Part shown: piece after piece, positions 43,690 to 55,530 of the stretch
Position numbering within the stretch: position 1 is the first letter of the stretch
Layout: every line of letters starts with the position of its first letter
Assembly: GCA_946902985.2 (NCBI GenBank)
Contig: OX336389.2
Coordinates: 787,586,979-787,650,978 of the forward strand
Source: Meconema thalassinum
Taxonomy: Eukaryota > Arthropoda > Insecta > Orthoptera > Tettigoniidae
Reading direction: 5' to 3'
DNA: 64,000 nt
Program-made: the position numbers and the translations under genes
Notes under the pieces: model-generated
What the model saw: only the letters and a program-made list of their open reading frames with translations
Databases searched by the model: none
What the model was told of the DNA's origin: nothing

Positions 43690-44280
43690 ACAAAATAAGG
43701 ACATGTTTGGTGAACTGAGGCTAGGTAAAGTTAGGTGAGGACATGTTTGGCTAGGTGAGGTTAGGTGAGGTTAGGTTAGGTGAAGTTTGCTAAGTTATGT
43801 AAGGACATATTTAGTGAACTGAGGTTAGGTATGTGACCTTGTAGTTAACTGTTTTCGAAAAATCAAAAATCTAAAATGTAAAAATAGAAAATCTTACATG
43901 CATAATTTAATCTTTAAATGAGGTTTCAGTGGGTTAGGTTAGGTTAGGTTAGATTATGTAAAGTTAGGTTAGGTAAACTGAGGTTAGGTAAAGTTAGATT
44001 AGTTTAATTTAGGTTAGGTAAGGTTAGGTTAGGTTAGGTTAGATTATGTAAAGTTAGTTTAGGTGAACTGAGGTTAGGTAAAGTTAGGTTAGGTTAAGTT
44101 AGGTTAGTTTTGGTTAGGTTAGGTTAAGTTAGGTTAGGTGAACTGAGGTAAGGTAAAGTTAGGTTAGGTAAAGTTAGGTTAGGTTATGTAAAGTTAGGTT
44201 AGGTTAGGTGAACAGAGGTTAGGTAAAGTTAGGTTAGGTTAGGTGAAGTTAGGTTACGTTAGGTTAGGTATATGACCTTG
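43690..44280. repeat. (TTAGG)n telomere-type repeats, right arm
   Basis: Runs of TTAGGTTAGGTTAGG mixed with GTAAAG and GTGAACTGAGG pieces, in blocks 43700-43830 and 43930-44275. It is longer than the mirrored left array and partly organised in higher-order units of about 50-60 bp (TTAGGTGAACTGAGGTTAGGTAAAG). Confidence 0.85.
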
Positions 44281-44284
44281 TAGT

Positions 44285-44426
44285 TTAGTGCTTTGACACA
44301 ATAAAAAATAATAAATTAAATATTAAAATAAAGAAATAAAAATAAAAAAATATTTAAAATTATATACATAATACATTAAACAATAAATAAATAATTAATA
44401 CATAATTTATAGTTAATAACAAATAA
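44285..44426. repeat. AT-rich subterminal block, right arm
   Basis: Mirror of 8990-9130. No gene. Confidence 0.75.
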
Positions 44427-44602
44427 ATAATGATTTGAAAAGCCCTCTATTTAAGAGTGCAGTTGCGCGTGGCGGCCATCTTGCGCATTAGCCCCTGGCC
44501 CAGCTATGACTCTCCCTCTATAAGAATAACATAGGTTTGGTTGCGCGCAGCGGCCATCTTGCATATTAGCCCCTGTCCCAGAACCGCTCTATATTACCTA
44601 CC
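44427..44602. repeat. Right terminal inverted repeat of the palindromic element
   Basis: Inverse of 6979-7155. It contains the same two subunits with GGCGGCCATCTTGCGC and GCGGCCATCTTGCAT. It ends TATTACCTACC at 44602. Confidence 0.85.
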
Positions 44603-47350
44603 CCTATCTCTTCTATTCATTAGCAGTCTCCAGAAACATTTCTCCTCTCCCACTAGTGTCAATACATCTTCGTTAGTAACCCTATCCACCCATTTGATCG
44701 TCATCGTTCTCCTGTAACACCACATTTCAAACGCTTCAATTCTCCTCTTTCCTGCTGCAACAATAGACCAAGTTTCACTTCCATAGAATGCCACGCTCCA
44801 GACAAAGGCCTTAAAAATGACTTCCGAATACCTAAATCTATATTTGATGCCAACAGATTCCTTTTCTGCAGAAATGCTTTCCTTGCCTGAGCTATCCTAC
44901 TTTTTATATTCTCTTTGCTTCGCCCATCAGTGGTTATTTTGCTTCCTAGGTAACAGAATTCTCCTACTTCCCTTAGCTTTTCAGCTGCCAATTTGATGAC
45001 CATAGAGGTTTCTGATTTATTTCGGCCACATTCCAATATTTTTGTTTTACATTTATTAATTTTCATCATGAATTCTTTCCTCAAGACGGAGTCCATACCA
45101 TTCAAAAACTCATTCAAATCCTAAGGCGTGTCGGCCAAGATGACTATGTCATCGGCAAATCTCAGAGTTGAAATAATTTCTCCTTGAATCTTCACTCCCA
45201 CTTTACATTTTTCTCCAATTTCCTTCATTGCTTGTTCAATGTAAAGATTGAAAAGTACGGTATGGGTGATAAGTTGCAGCCTTGCCTTACACCTTTCTGA
45301 ATACCGGCTTCTCTCTCATGTCCTTCAGCTCGAATGACTGCTGTCTGGTTTCTGTACAGATTGTAGGTCACCCTCCTATCCCTGTACATTATTCCAATCT
45401 TTTTCAAAATGTCAAACAATTTAGTCCAATCAACGTTATCAAATCCTTTTCTAAGTCTACAAATGCCATGAACGTTCTCTTATCTTTCCTTATTCTATCT
45501 TCCAAAATCAGCCTCAGACTTGGTACAGCTTCCCTTATTCCACATTTCTCCTGAAACCAAACTGGTCTTCACCCAACTCTATTTTTATCTGGCTTTCCAT
45601 CCTCTTGTAAATTATTCGAGACAGGATCTTTGAAGCATGAGTAATCAAGCTGATTGTATGGTAATCTTCACATCTGTCAGCTCCCACTTTCTTCGGTATA
45701 GGGATTATAACATTCTTCTTGAAATCAGAGGGTACCTCACGTGTCTCATAAATCCTACACACCAAGTGATATAACCTGATCAGAATTTCATCTCCTATGC
45801 AGCGTAGCAACTCAATCGGTATATCATCTATGCCTGGTGCTTTGTTCCTGCTTAAGTCTTCCAATGCTCTGTCAAATTCTGATCTCAATATTAAATCTCT
45901 TTTCGCATCCTCATCAATTTCCTCCTCCCTTTCAATTATATGATTCCCAATCTTCTTTCCCTTATACAAACACTCTATGTAAGCTTTCCATTTCTCAACC
46001 TTTTCTTCCCTATCTGTTAGAGGCTTTCCATTTGTGTCCTGAATATTACAGCACTTAGTCTTCATTTCCCCAAAAGTATTCTTAATCCTTCTATAAGCTG
46101 TGTCTTTTGTTTTCCCCTTTTCATCTCTTACATTCTTGTGTTTCCGCCTTTCATCCATCAATTCTAGTATATCCTGTGTGATCCACGGTTTTCTACCTAT
46201 TCTTTCTTTCCTACTAATGTTTTCTTCTGCGGATTTTGTTATTTCATTCTTCAAAAGTGCCCATTCGTCTGCAATTGAAGTTTGTTTAGGGTTTTCCATT
46301 AGTCCTTCCTTTATCCTCTCGTTGAATCTTTCGTTTACATCCTTCTCTTTCACTCTGTGTATTGCCCATCTTTTTTGCTCTTGACCTATCTTCAGTTTCT
46401 TCAACTTTAATCTGCATTTTATAACAACCAAATTGTGGTCAGAGTTTATGTCAGCACCGGGATATGTTTTACAATCCAAAATCTGGTTTTGAAACCTCTG
46501 CTTGACCACAATGAAGTCGATTTGGTAACGCCCTGTATCTTCTGGTCTCATCCATGTGTATATTCTTCTATTGTGGTTATTGAATAAGGTGTTAGCTATG
46601 ACCAACTCATGCTCGGTACATAATTCTATTAGTCTGTTTCCTCGATCATTCCTCTCACCTAATTCAAAATCTCCTACTATCTTCCCTTCTCATCCTTTTT
46701 CTACCACAACATTCCAATCTCCCATTACCATAACATTTTCCTCACCCTCGACATACCTCAGAATTTCATCTATTTCTTCGTAGACCTTTTCAACATCTTC
46801 ATCATCAGCTTGACTGGTAGGCATATAGACTTGTACCACTGTGGGGCACGTAGGTTTTGTATTGATTTTTGCTACAATAATCCGTTCACTATATTGCTCA
46901 TAATATTCCACCCGCTGTCCAAGTTTTCTACTCAATATGAGACCAACCCCTGCTTGGCCATTGTTTGATTTAGTGCTAATTACCCTATAGTCTCCTGACC
47001 AATTGTCCTGTTCTTCCTGCCACCGCATTTCACTAATCCCAACCTCAACCTATCCATTTCCCTTTCTATGTTTTCTAACCTTCAGCTTCCCAGCAGACTT
47101 CTAACATTCCACTCTCCGATCCGTAGAATGTCAGATTTCCTCTTTGTTACTTCTGTGATTTTAACCCCCTCTCGAGTAGTCCCCACCCGGAGACCCGAAC
47201 GGGGGACTAGTTTACCTCCAGGTTGGAATTTTTCAAGGGAGGAGGCCATCATCACATGTAATTATGCATAGAGAGGTGCATGTCCTCGGGAAGAGCATTA
47301 CGGCTGAACTTTCCCGTTGCTTTCAGCCATGCAGCAGAACGCAGTGTAGC
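44603..47350 (-). pseudogene. RTE-type LINE: endonuclease and reverse transcriptase, broken
   Basis: Minus strand. Apurinic-type endonuclease sequence at 47028-46690 (VVQVYMPTSQADDEDVEK, MVMGDWNVVV), continuing after a break with GRYQIDFIVVKQRF and DINSDHNLVV at 46540-46420. Reverse transcriptase has NKAPGIDDIPIELL (near 45850), QFGFRRN (near 45545), RQGCNLSP (near 45280) and the FADD box (45159-45148). The tail part has YGSETWSI near 44780. Stops and frameshifts near 46690, 45540, 45225, 45120 and 44700 make it dead. Upstream, 47040-47350 is a non-coding 5' part with GGAGACCCGAACGGGGG, typical of this LINE type as I know it. The 3' end lies at 6978-6746. Confidence 0.8.
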
Positions 47351-47439
47351 CATTAGTAGGCTTATGTTATCAATATCTTAACCGTCCATAAGACAAGTAA
47401 AGAATTGATTTATTCTGAAAGGCTGCTACTCCCTTTCAG

Positions 47440-47740
47440 AATAAGTAATAGAGCAATTCTACTAACAAAAATACCAACCTTCTACTAACAATTAAATACC
47501 AAAATTCTACTAACGAAAATATACTTAAGTTCCACCAACAACAAAATACTACCACTAAAACAGTCTGTCACCAGGCACACTCACATGCACCCTCACACGT
47601 CACAGTCTAATGAAACAATGAACTATATCTAATGAACAATGCAACTACCACCACACACACTCACACATCACAGTCTAATGAAACACTGTACTATACCTAA
47701 GAAACAATGCAACTGCCACCAGACACACTCACACACCAGA
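47440..47740. repeat. Two short tandem arrays
   Basis: At 47455-47550, units of the form CTACTAACAAAAATACCAAC. At 47575-47740, about three copies of an 80-bp unit with CACACACTCACACATCACAGTCTAATGAAAC. No gene. Confidence 0.7.
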
Positions 47741-47747
47741 GTAAAAT

Positions 47748-48956
47748 TTGTCAATTTGTGAGCGAGGCCTGTTAAATCCAAGCCAACATGGCTTCGTTCC
47801 GGGGAGATCTTGTACAACTCTTTTGACAAAAGTGATTGATGACTGGCAGAACTCTTTGGATCAGACTAACGTCTCCCAAGTGGACTGTGTGGCCCTGGAC
47901 TTAAGCAAAGCTTTTGATCAGGTGCCACATCAAAGACTCTTGTTAAAGCTTGGCAAATATGGCATCGGAGGCAAACTGATTACATGGTTGACGTCATTCC
48001 TGGTAGGTCGAACGCAGTGTGTCGTGTTTGGCGGGGCCAAGTCACCGAACATAGTGGTAACTTCGGGAGTATCACAGGGGTCGGTGATTGGGCCTTTGTT
48101 GTACATGGTTTTTACCCTCGACCTTCTAAGCTGTGTGACGTCCACGATGGCGCAGTATGCAGACGACTCAATAATTTACAGAGCCACAAAAAATAATGAT
48201 GACGTCAAAGCACTACAGGAAGATCTGGACAGTGTGGCACTGTGGCGTGATGTAAATAAGATAACCTTGAATGTAAACAAGTGTAAATATATTCGGCTAA
48301 GTAGGGCCAGACAGCCTATTGCACATAGCCTTTCACTGATCGGCAAAGTTCTTCCCATGTGCAATTCACTGCGAATGCTGGGAATACACATTTCCAGCAA
48401 TTTGAAGAGGAATGTACACGTTGGGGAATCTAGGTGTAAGGCATTTAGAATTCTAGGATTTGCAAGACGTAATCTTCTGGGATTCAGAAGCCGTGCACTC
48501 CTAGCGGTGTATCTCTCCACGATACGGCCCATTCTTCTGTACGGACTTCCTGCCTGGCATCCCACTACCGAGGAAAACATGAGGAAGTTAAGTGCAGTCC
48601 AACGTCGAGCAGAGCGACTCATTTACAATCAGGGTGACAAAGTTTTGACAAAACCATTAACATCCATCAATGACATATGTAGCCAAATAGATCTCACCTT
48701 TCTCCGAAAATCTCTAGCTGGCACCATTATACTGTACCCATTTTACCGCCTTCAGCAGTCATATCGTTCAGTCCGTAGAGCACAGGGTGTCACACTTGTT
48801 CCTCCATTCGCTAGGACAACAGATTATCAATCTGGATTCTACAATCGCTCTGCTCGACTTTGGAATGACCTGCCTCGTGAAATAAAAGACCTTCCTCCAC
48901 GACAATTTTGCCACAAAGTGAAGGCTCTAAAGGGACTAAAACCACATGTAAATTGA
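47748..48956 (+). pseudogene. CR1/L2-like LINE reverse transcriptase, 5'-truncated
   Basis: An open frame of about 400 codons with no ATG at its start, because the element lacks its 5' part. Motifs in order: QHGFVPGRSC, VALDLSKAFDQVPHQRLL, TSGVSQGSVIGPLLY, and AQYADDS (YADD codons at 48156-48167), then the thumb region with LGIHISSNL. The C-terminal part has RSARLWNDLP, common at the end of these ORF2 proteins. It copies LINE RNA into DNA at the insertion site. Endonuclease and ORF1 are absent, so it could not move by itself. The clade is a guess from the reverse transcriptase style and the (AAT)n tail. Confidence 0.8.
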
Positions 48957-49301
48957 ATTATATACTGTATAATGTAACTTTGTGAGTGATTGAGAGTGGG
49001 CGCGTGCGTGTATATGTGTATGTATGTATGTATGTATGTATGTATGTATGTATGCGTGTGTGAGCGTGTATATGTGTGTGTGCATGCCTGTGTCTTCCCT
49101 TTTATTTATGAATTGTATGATATAGACGTCATGTACAGCAGATTATGTGTATATAGCAAATGTAAAGGTGTAAATTGTATAATGTAACATTTGAGATTTG
49201 TTTAGATTTAATGAACGGAGATGGAGACACTGATGTGTATGTGGGGCTTGCCCTTTCTCTATCTGCCGTCCATAAATTGTAGCCACAATTTTTGGCAAAT
49301 A

Positions 49302-49365
<64 letters not shown>
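48957..49365 (+). mobile_element. 3' untranslated region and (AAT)n tail of the LINE
   Basis: A (GTAT)n run at 49016-49053 and TG-rich sequence to about 49095. Then comes a short conserved tail with CATAAATTGTAGCCACAATTTTTGGCAAATAA and (TAA)n to 49363. Poly-Ile/Tyr frames on the minus strand are products of the (TAA)n run. Confidence 0.75.
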
Positions 49366-49366
<1 letters not shown>

Positions 49367-50272
49367 GTATTCTTCGAAAATTCCTGGAAGTGCTCACACA
49401 AGGGCTGTCGAAAATGCGGAAATTGTCTCCCGTAAGAGTAATATGTATGTATGTATGTATGTATTAAAAATACCTGAAATATGTGACAAAAAAGTAAAAA
49501 TATTTAATTATAATTCAGTTTATTAATGTGAATATAAACAGTATACAGTATTAACGAATGCAATTTATGCTATGCCTCACTGCCTACTGAAGAATTACAA
49601 TACACAACGAGATATATCTTCTGGTTGTCCATCACAAATAACTAACGATTATCGCGAAACACTTGTTCTGAAGGTGCGAAACTGCGGCAATATGTTTCTT
49701 GCCCTTGAGGTGTTGTGTAACTTGAGATCGCTGTTCAGCCTTGATTGCTTACCCAAACGGTTGGAAGAACGCCCCCATCAGACTAAAAGTATCTTTAAAT
49801 TCTGCAACATACTGCTGCAGACGATAAATTGTTTTTGCTTTTACTTAAGGCATCGTAGAACTGCCTGACACTTCACAGTGCCAGAAATGAACTGTATGTT
49901 AGTGACACTGATTCCAGGTAGCTGGGAGGGAGAAGGGGAGGCCTATCACGTGGTGCAATATAGCTATGAACAAGGAAATCCCCGGCTTCCACAGTGAGTG
50001 GCATGGGTCGACAAGTTAAGAATAACACAGTTGCAATCTGACATACGCTCTGCATGAAGGTTACATTGCTCACAGGTTCTTCCCCGTTGAAGTAACACAG
50101 AGCAAAAATGCAATAAACTGAAAGATCTAGCATACTGATTTAAACAAATGTAAATGTTCTGCCTTTTTATGTGCTAATACGTGAAAAGCAGGAATTTATG
50201 TATTTATAGAAAAAATGCTTAAAACATGTATTTATATAAAAAATATTTATTTACCCAAAAATCCGAGCCCTA
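49366..50272 (-). mobile_element. 5' part of a hAT-like element, end at 50272
   Basis: Minus strand. The end ATCCGAGCCCTA (plus, 50261-50272) pairs with 6709-6720, and ATTATAAT follows at 50273. Coding remnants at about 49815-49640 read AEFKDTFSLMG and, after an in-frame stop, RSQVTQHLKGKKHIAAV, like the zinc-binding N-terminus of hAT-type or CGGBP1-like proteins. The rest of the transposase is missing. (TATG)n at 49443-49465. Confidence 0.5.
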
Positions 50273-50280
50273 ATTATAAT

Positions 50281-51432
50281 AATCCTGTAACAGTGAGTGT
50301 GTAGTGAAATGACTACAATTTGTTTCACAACATCCGACATACCGTATAGCAATTTGTATCACTCCTCTGCAAACAGTGATAGTTCCGTAACAAACAAGGG
50401 TCATTTATAATTACGTTAAAGATACAGGGAAAAAACATGCAAATTGTATTTTATTTTATGAGCAGGTTATTAAAAATTGGTTCTTAGTTCCATTCCGGAG
50501 ACCTCAAGCAAAACTTCATATTTCAAAAATTGTCATGGTGGCCGCGGGATTTTTAAAATTTAATTTCATTTATTTGGATTTAACCATATTCTGAGGTGGA
50601 AAAGTCATCATAATATATGGAAATAGGTGGTTTAACGTGTTTAGGGAACTACTGTACTGCCATTTCTTTTTTTGTGAAATTGAGTTAGGCATACAACTAG
50701 ATTCTGATGGAACTCTTCTATACTTCAACATTATTAAATTGTATATACGGACAATAGATAATAAGAGAGGTTCACATTGTTATGCCTCATTTATCTTTGG
50801 ATACGAGGAACCACAATTGCAAATAGATTTAATTTAATTGCAATTTACCTACTGTAGGTCTACTGCTGTTACCGTATTGCTGCAGCCTGTGAAACACAAC
50901 GGTTAAATGTATTGCCGTGTAGTAAGGATTGCAAAAAAGACTTCGTCATTGCCTTGCCAATGACTCGAGCACAGTGTCTCTGAAACAATCTGTTGTTTGT
51001 TATTAATTCGCTTTAGGAGCTTAGGGCATTTTGGTCATCAGCCTTGTGCACCTCTAGGTGTGCCTGCAATTTGTCTGATAACCTGTGTATATACGACGAC
51101 TGTACAAGAGTGTGTAACTGAAATACGAGTATTATTAGGGTCGAGGATACGAAATACCGGGACTTAAAATAGGTACTATCTCGGCAGTTTTATGGAGGGA
51201 GTGTGGAAAAATCCAGGGAAAAACACACTTATGTTAGCCGCTGTAATCACCGGGACTCGAACTTTCGTCTTGATGCAGTTCCGTACCGTGGACGCAGTGA
51301 ACGATTTGACTTGTACAGCTTCACCGTGAGTTAAACATTTTGTTGTTGATTCATTGAAGGTATATGGGAATTATCGTCATGAGTCCCGTGAATAAACAGT
51401 GTTATTGTGGGTGAGTAAAGTAGTGTTTGTAA
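50281..51432. other. Unassigned DNA
   Basis: No coding family, RNA gene or repeat recognised. The frame at 50637-50837 has no signature. Confidence 0.5.
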
Positions 51433-51618
51433 ATGTGACTGGCTGCGTGGCACAGTGGTAACGGTGGTAATGTTCACGCCTGCTATGCGCAAGGTTGTTG
51501 GATTGAATTCTGGCGCAGTTAGTTGGTATTTGCGGGTTCGCAAACGCGAGGGATCTGTGTCAATAGGTTAACTGGCACGTTAAAGATCCACTTCAGGGCA
51601 AATTAAAGCCATGCAAGT
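51433..51618 (+). mobile_element. tRNA-derived SINE, older copy of the 26709 family
   Basis: GACTGGCTGCGTGGCACAGTGG (A-box region), a duplicated GGTAACGGTGGTAA, a mutated B-box TGGATTGAATTC, then GGTTCGCAAACGCGAGGGATC and TGGCACGTTAAAGATCC. The body is about 30 bp shorter than the 26709 copy and no clean target duplication is visible. Confidence 0.75.
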
Positions 51619-54600
51619 TTGGAAACTACTGATTTCTTGTGCATTCACAATTGAAACGCAAATGCCAAAATGAGTAACACAGTAAACCTATCTTCATTAA
51701 TGACTTAGTTACGTCATGTTTCATGTTCAGAACTGGATTGTTACATTGTTGAAAATCCAAGCTTGGTGTACCGGCGCTATCAGAAATAATCAGAAAATGG
51801 TTGCCTTTAAATATTATCGTGTCAGGGCATCTGTCCAAACATTAGGCTACGGATACAATGACTACGGATAAGACGCACAATAACACAACTTAGCAGAAAT
51901 ATTCAACACTTACCGAAACGTCTGAAATAGTAAGCACCATAGTTTAAAGAATTTGGAGTCCCTTGAAAAATTTTGCTGCGAAGACCGTTTCACGTTCTGT
52001 GTTTGATATGGTGTTCATTATTGGTATTGCTGTTTCGCCAACTAGCAGCTTGCAACATCTAGGTTATTAACCCCTTATACTTATGATTGTAGAGAAATTG
52101 AGTGATTATCTGTGTTACTGCAGTGACTGCAGTAGTAAGTTTAATATTAATAACCAGGGTCCAGAATTAGGGAAGTGCCATTCCGGCAGTTGTTTGAATT
52201 GAAGGGTAGTCATCGGCCATCCTTACTGTGGCTTTTCATATTCACTTCAGGCAATGTCAGTAAGGTACCAGTACCTCATTTCAAGTCAAGACCTAGGCAT
52301 TCATAATTACTACGGATGTATATATATCTACCAATGTGGTTTATTAGACCATTATACAACGCACTAAAATGCAATAGACTTATATACTTTGGAAAACATT
52401 ACATCATTTCTGAAGTTGTATACCGTATCCAAACCTTAACTGATTTCTACCATTCCACTTCCTCCTCCTTCATCTTATCTTTATTACCTTAATTGTTACT
52501 ATTGTTATTATTATTATCATTATTCTCCTTATTCTAATGTTTCGGGTCATCGGAGGAAACTTGCATAACTTATATGGAAAATATCTTATTATATAATACG
52601 CTAAGGTGTATGTTTCACAAAACTCAAGCTCCTAAACCGGAGGGAGTTAGAAGGTGTGGTTTGTACCAAAATCTCAAAATAGCTTCAATAGTACAGGAAA
52701 AATCTGGCATTTCTTGAAAAGTTAACGGAAATATATTTATTTGTTTATAAAATGATTTTAAACAAAGAAAGAAGACGATAGCCCCAGCCAGAACTGTGTC
52801 GCTTCCATCCAGTATGGTGTATTCCTTGGAACACACGTTCAGTTAGAGTTAGCTCTTGCTGCTCTTTGCTTTTTCTCATCAGTTTTATTTATTTAATTTC
52901 ACTCCTTGCAGTCGCCAACAGCGACCCTCTTGCTCTGTACACGCGCATAAGTCGTCTATAAGTTTGTTCTTCTATGGAATCTACCTAACGGCATATCGCG
53001 GCAACACGCCGAAGTTCTTCGGATTCATTGGGTCAAGAGGGCTTGCATACCACTCCGATAGGCTACGCCGCTGTCGTCAGCTAACATCTCCTTGAAGACA
53101 CTACTCCATGAAGAAAATTACATTTTATAAAGAGTGTTCATTTTTTTAAATGTTTCCCATTCTGACATATGCTCTTTTGTTTCCTTCCCCTTCCTCCTCG
53201 CCTACCTAGCTCTATCGTATGCTTCTTTGCTCGCTCTCACTTCTAGTTCAGTCTTCGAGTGTACAGTTCGGCGCTCTCTCTTAGAGGCCAGTCTCCTGTC
53301 TTCATGAGACAATTTTAAAATAGACGCCATGTCTGTTTTTTAAAGTAACGGCTACAAGGAACCTTCCACTTCAATCATCATGGCAAGTTAAGTAAACCGC
53401 ATACTTTGAATTTTAAACCATTTTAGAGGGGATTTATCAACATGTTGAATGCTTTTACTAAAAGTTATAGGCAGTGCTGGAATTTCACAAAATTGTGCAA
53501 CCTCTGCCCCTCGTGGGAATCGCTTTTCTTAGCTAACAAAGCTCTTTACCAGTCATGAAATCTAGTATTTTCCACACCAAGTAAGGGAATACTTTCCCGC
53601 AACGAGGGATTCATGTCAATTAACCGCTGTCTAAAACTTAACTTGTTTCCGCCGAGGGATTATTACCAAACCATTTAACTGTCAATACAGTTCTGGAATG
53701 TTCCATTTAAAATAAACTCCAAACCGCAAAGAACTATACTGAATACCGTCAAATTGCTGGAACCTCAAGTTAACTATAACTATTAACTGCAATCCACGAA
53801 CTTTCCAACGCAATAAACTTGTTCAAGTCTAATTCAACTAAGTGTTCTCCATAAACTGCAATAGCTTTTCACTTGTTCCACGAACTTTCAGGACTGCAAT
53901 AGTGAAATCTTCCAATCTATCAACAAACTTTAGTGCAAAACAGTGTCCGTTCAACTATCTACCGCACCGCGTTCGATTTAGAGCAATAAAAATTGGCCAG
54001 AACTATAAATTCCTATCTCCTTTTCCTCAAATACCTTTTACTAACAAATTAAGGTTAATCTAAATATCTAGTTACTATTCTACGAGGCCTCGCCCAAAGT
54101 TCGGCGCCTTCCCATTTTTTCTCCATGTACCACTTATTCATTCTGTTTAAATATTAGTAGTTATAGAAACTACTTATTAATCTTTCTTTTCTTATCCTGC
54201 TGGCTCAGGAATCGTTAATTTTCTAATTGTTAAACTTTTGTACCTAATTTCTTTTGATCCTTTTTGGAATGTACCATTTGTTAACTTCTGTTTAAATAAT
54301 AGCGGTCACCTCCGCTTGTAAATTTCTTTCTTTCTCTTGCTACTATCAAGAATTTGATCTATTTGTCTATAGCCCTTTCGCTTGCCATAAGGGCATTCTA
54401 CTCGATTTTGTGTTCTACCTAACTAATTTAACAAAATATTATACTAAATTGTAATCTTTTATAATTAACCTTACAGGTTCAAAACCGCTTAACCATACGC
54501 TTGTTAAATAAGTCTTGTAAGGGTTTTTGTACAATAGGGGTCTTAGACTTCCAAGTTATCAAACCAAAATTTTTCTCTTTAGCGTAAAATAGCTAAATTG

Positions 54601-54703
54601 TTACTCTTAACCCAAAATAAGATACTAAATCTAACAAATTGTTAAATGTTTCAAATTATATCCAGTTAAATAAATAATTTGTTGTTTTGTTGCTATCTCT
54701 ATT
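51619..54703. other. Unassigned DNA
   Basis: No coding family recognised on either strand. Short ATT-rich run at 52497-52530. From about 53100 the sequence becomes pyrimidine-rich. The small frames (51626, 52624, 52856, 53842) have no motifs. The part next to 54704 is the insertion target of the Gypsy element and continues at 61568. Confidence 0.5.
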
Positions 54704-54707
54704 ACTA

Positions 54708-55425
54708 TGTTACGGCTGTGAGTTTGTTTCATCGCTCGCCGCATGCGTCACAACTGCCCCCGGGCTGGGCTGTGCTCTGCCCCAGTGTATTGCGTGCGCC
54801 TTATGCAACAGGACTACTAGGACAAAGGGATGGTCCAGAATATTCGTGACCCAGCCAGTGATGGAAACCTCGAGAAGCCGTGAACCCGGGATGGGTCTAG
54901 AAGCATTTATTGAGTCACCGGCTGCTATATAAGAGCGACCCGTCAAGCGGTGTGTGTGTGTTTTTCGAGCTAGTGCGAGCGTTTATCCTGAGCGACAGAA
55001 GTGTGGTGACGTGACTTGCGAAACCCAGTGAGATTCCTTCCGAGCCGCGGAGCAGTGTGAGGAGTGTGTACCTACCTAGGGCGACAGAGACATTGTGGTG
55101 AATTACGAAACGCATTGGGCAGTTCCCTAGCCAGTGGACAGGAAACAGTGAGTGCCAGACTTAGTGCAGCTATTTCCAGCCAGCGCATGGGACCACCTAA
55201 TTAGCGAGAGGATTAACTGCAAGGCCGATTGAAAGGGTGAGTCGAGCTACATACAGGAGGGAGCTTCTGTAAGACAGATAATTGTTTCTATCAGCTTATT
55301 GTACGGTGTATATTTCTGACCTGCAAGCAATAAAGCTAACTTCTCTTCAAAGCAACAATTGTGTTTGTGCTTTCACCCGCCGTAATCCAGTTAACGTAAG
55401 TGCCACTAGGGGGTGGCACGTAACA
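54708..55425 (+). repeat. 5' LTR of the 54708-61563 Gypsy element
   Basis: 718 bp. TATATAAGAGCG at 54925-54936 is a good TATA box, and AATAAAGCTAAC near 55330 a likely poly-A signal. Differs from the 3' LTR at roughly a dozen sites. Confidence 0.92.
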
Positions 55426-55427
55426 AC

Positions 55428-55444
55428 TGGTGTCAGCAGCCGGA
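55428..55444 (+). promoter_or_regulatory. Primer-binding site
   Basis: TGGTGTCAGCAGCCGGA starts 2 bp after the LTR. TGGTGTCAG is a known start of primer sites in insect Gypsy elements. Confidence 0.6.
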
Positions 55445-55530
55445 TTACGAACTCAAGCACAAGCACAACACCTGACGGTCCTGGTTTCAAAACCCGAGCA
55501 GGTCAATTCTTTTAATTTTCCTGTGAGTGC

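Larger units (their letters stand above)
6979..44602. mobile_element. Palindromic Polinton-like element with a DNA polymerase B in each arm
   Basis: The two ends are inverted copies: AGTAGGAAATATAGAGCGG at 6979 and, inverted, GGTAGGTAATATAGAGCGG at 44602. CCTAT flanks both ends (6974-6978, 44603-44607); counted as 6 bp the duplication is ACCTAT/CCCTAT. Polintons are known for AG-starting ends, roughly 6-bp duplications and a protein-primed polymerase B. Unlike a standard Polinton, the inverted repeat continues inward for almost 6 kb per arm and includes the polymerase gene. I see no integrase, packaging ATPase, protease or capsid genes. Later insertions (7156-8989, 10846-14952, 23597-42439) make up most of the present length. 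The arms carry different insertions, so a mirrored assembly error is unlikely. Confidence 0.75.

Noticed and set aside
6979..44602. Palindrome as an assembly mirror
   Set aside because: Arms differ by point changes, a 1.8-kb insertion on one side only, a solo LTR against a longer retrotransposon, and different TTAGG lengths, which an artificial mirror would not show. Reads are still needed to be sure.
49129..49401. Minus-strand frames with long Tyr or Ile runs
   Set aside because: They are direct products of the (TAA)n tail of the LINE and change identity with frame.
53842..54063. Possible small secreted or host protein
   Set aside because: Composition follows the pyrimidine-rich DNA, no start context, no family motif.
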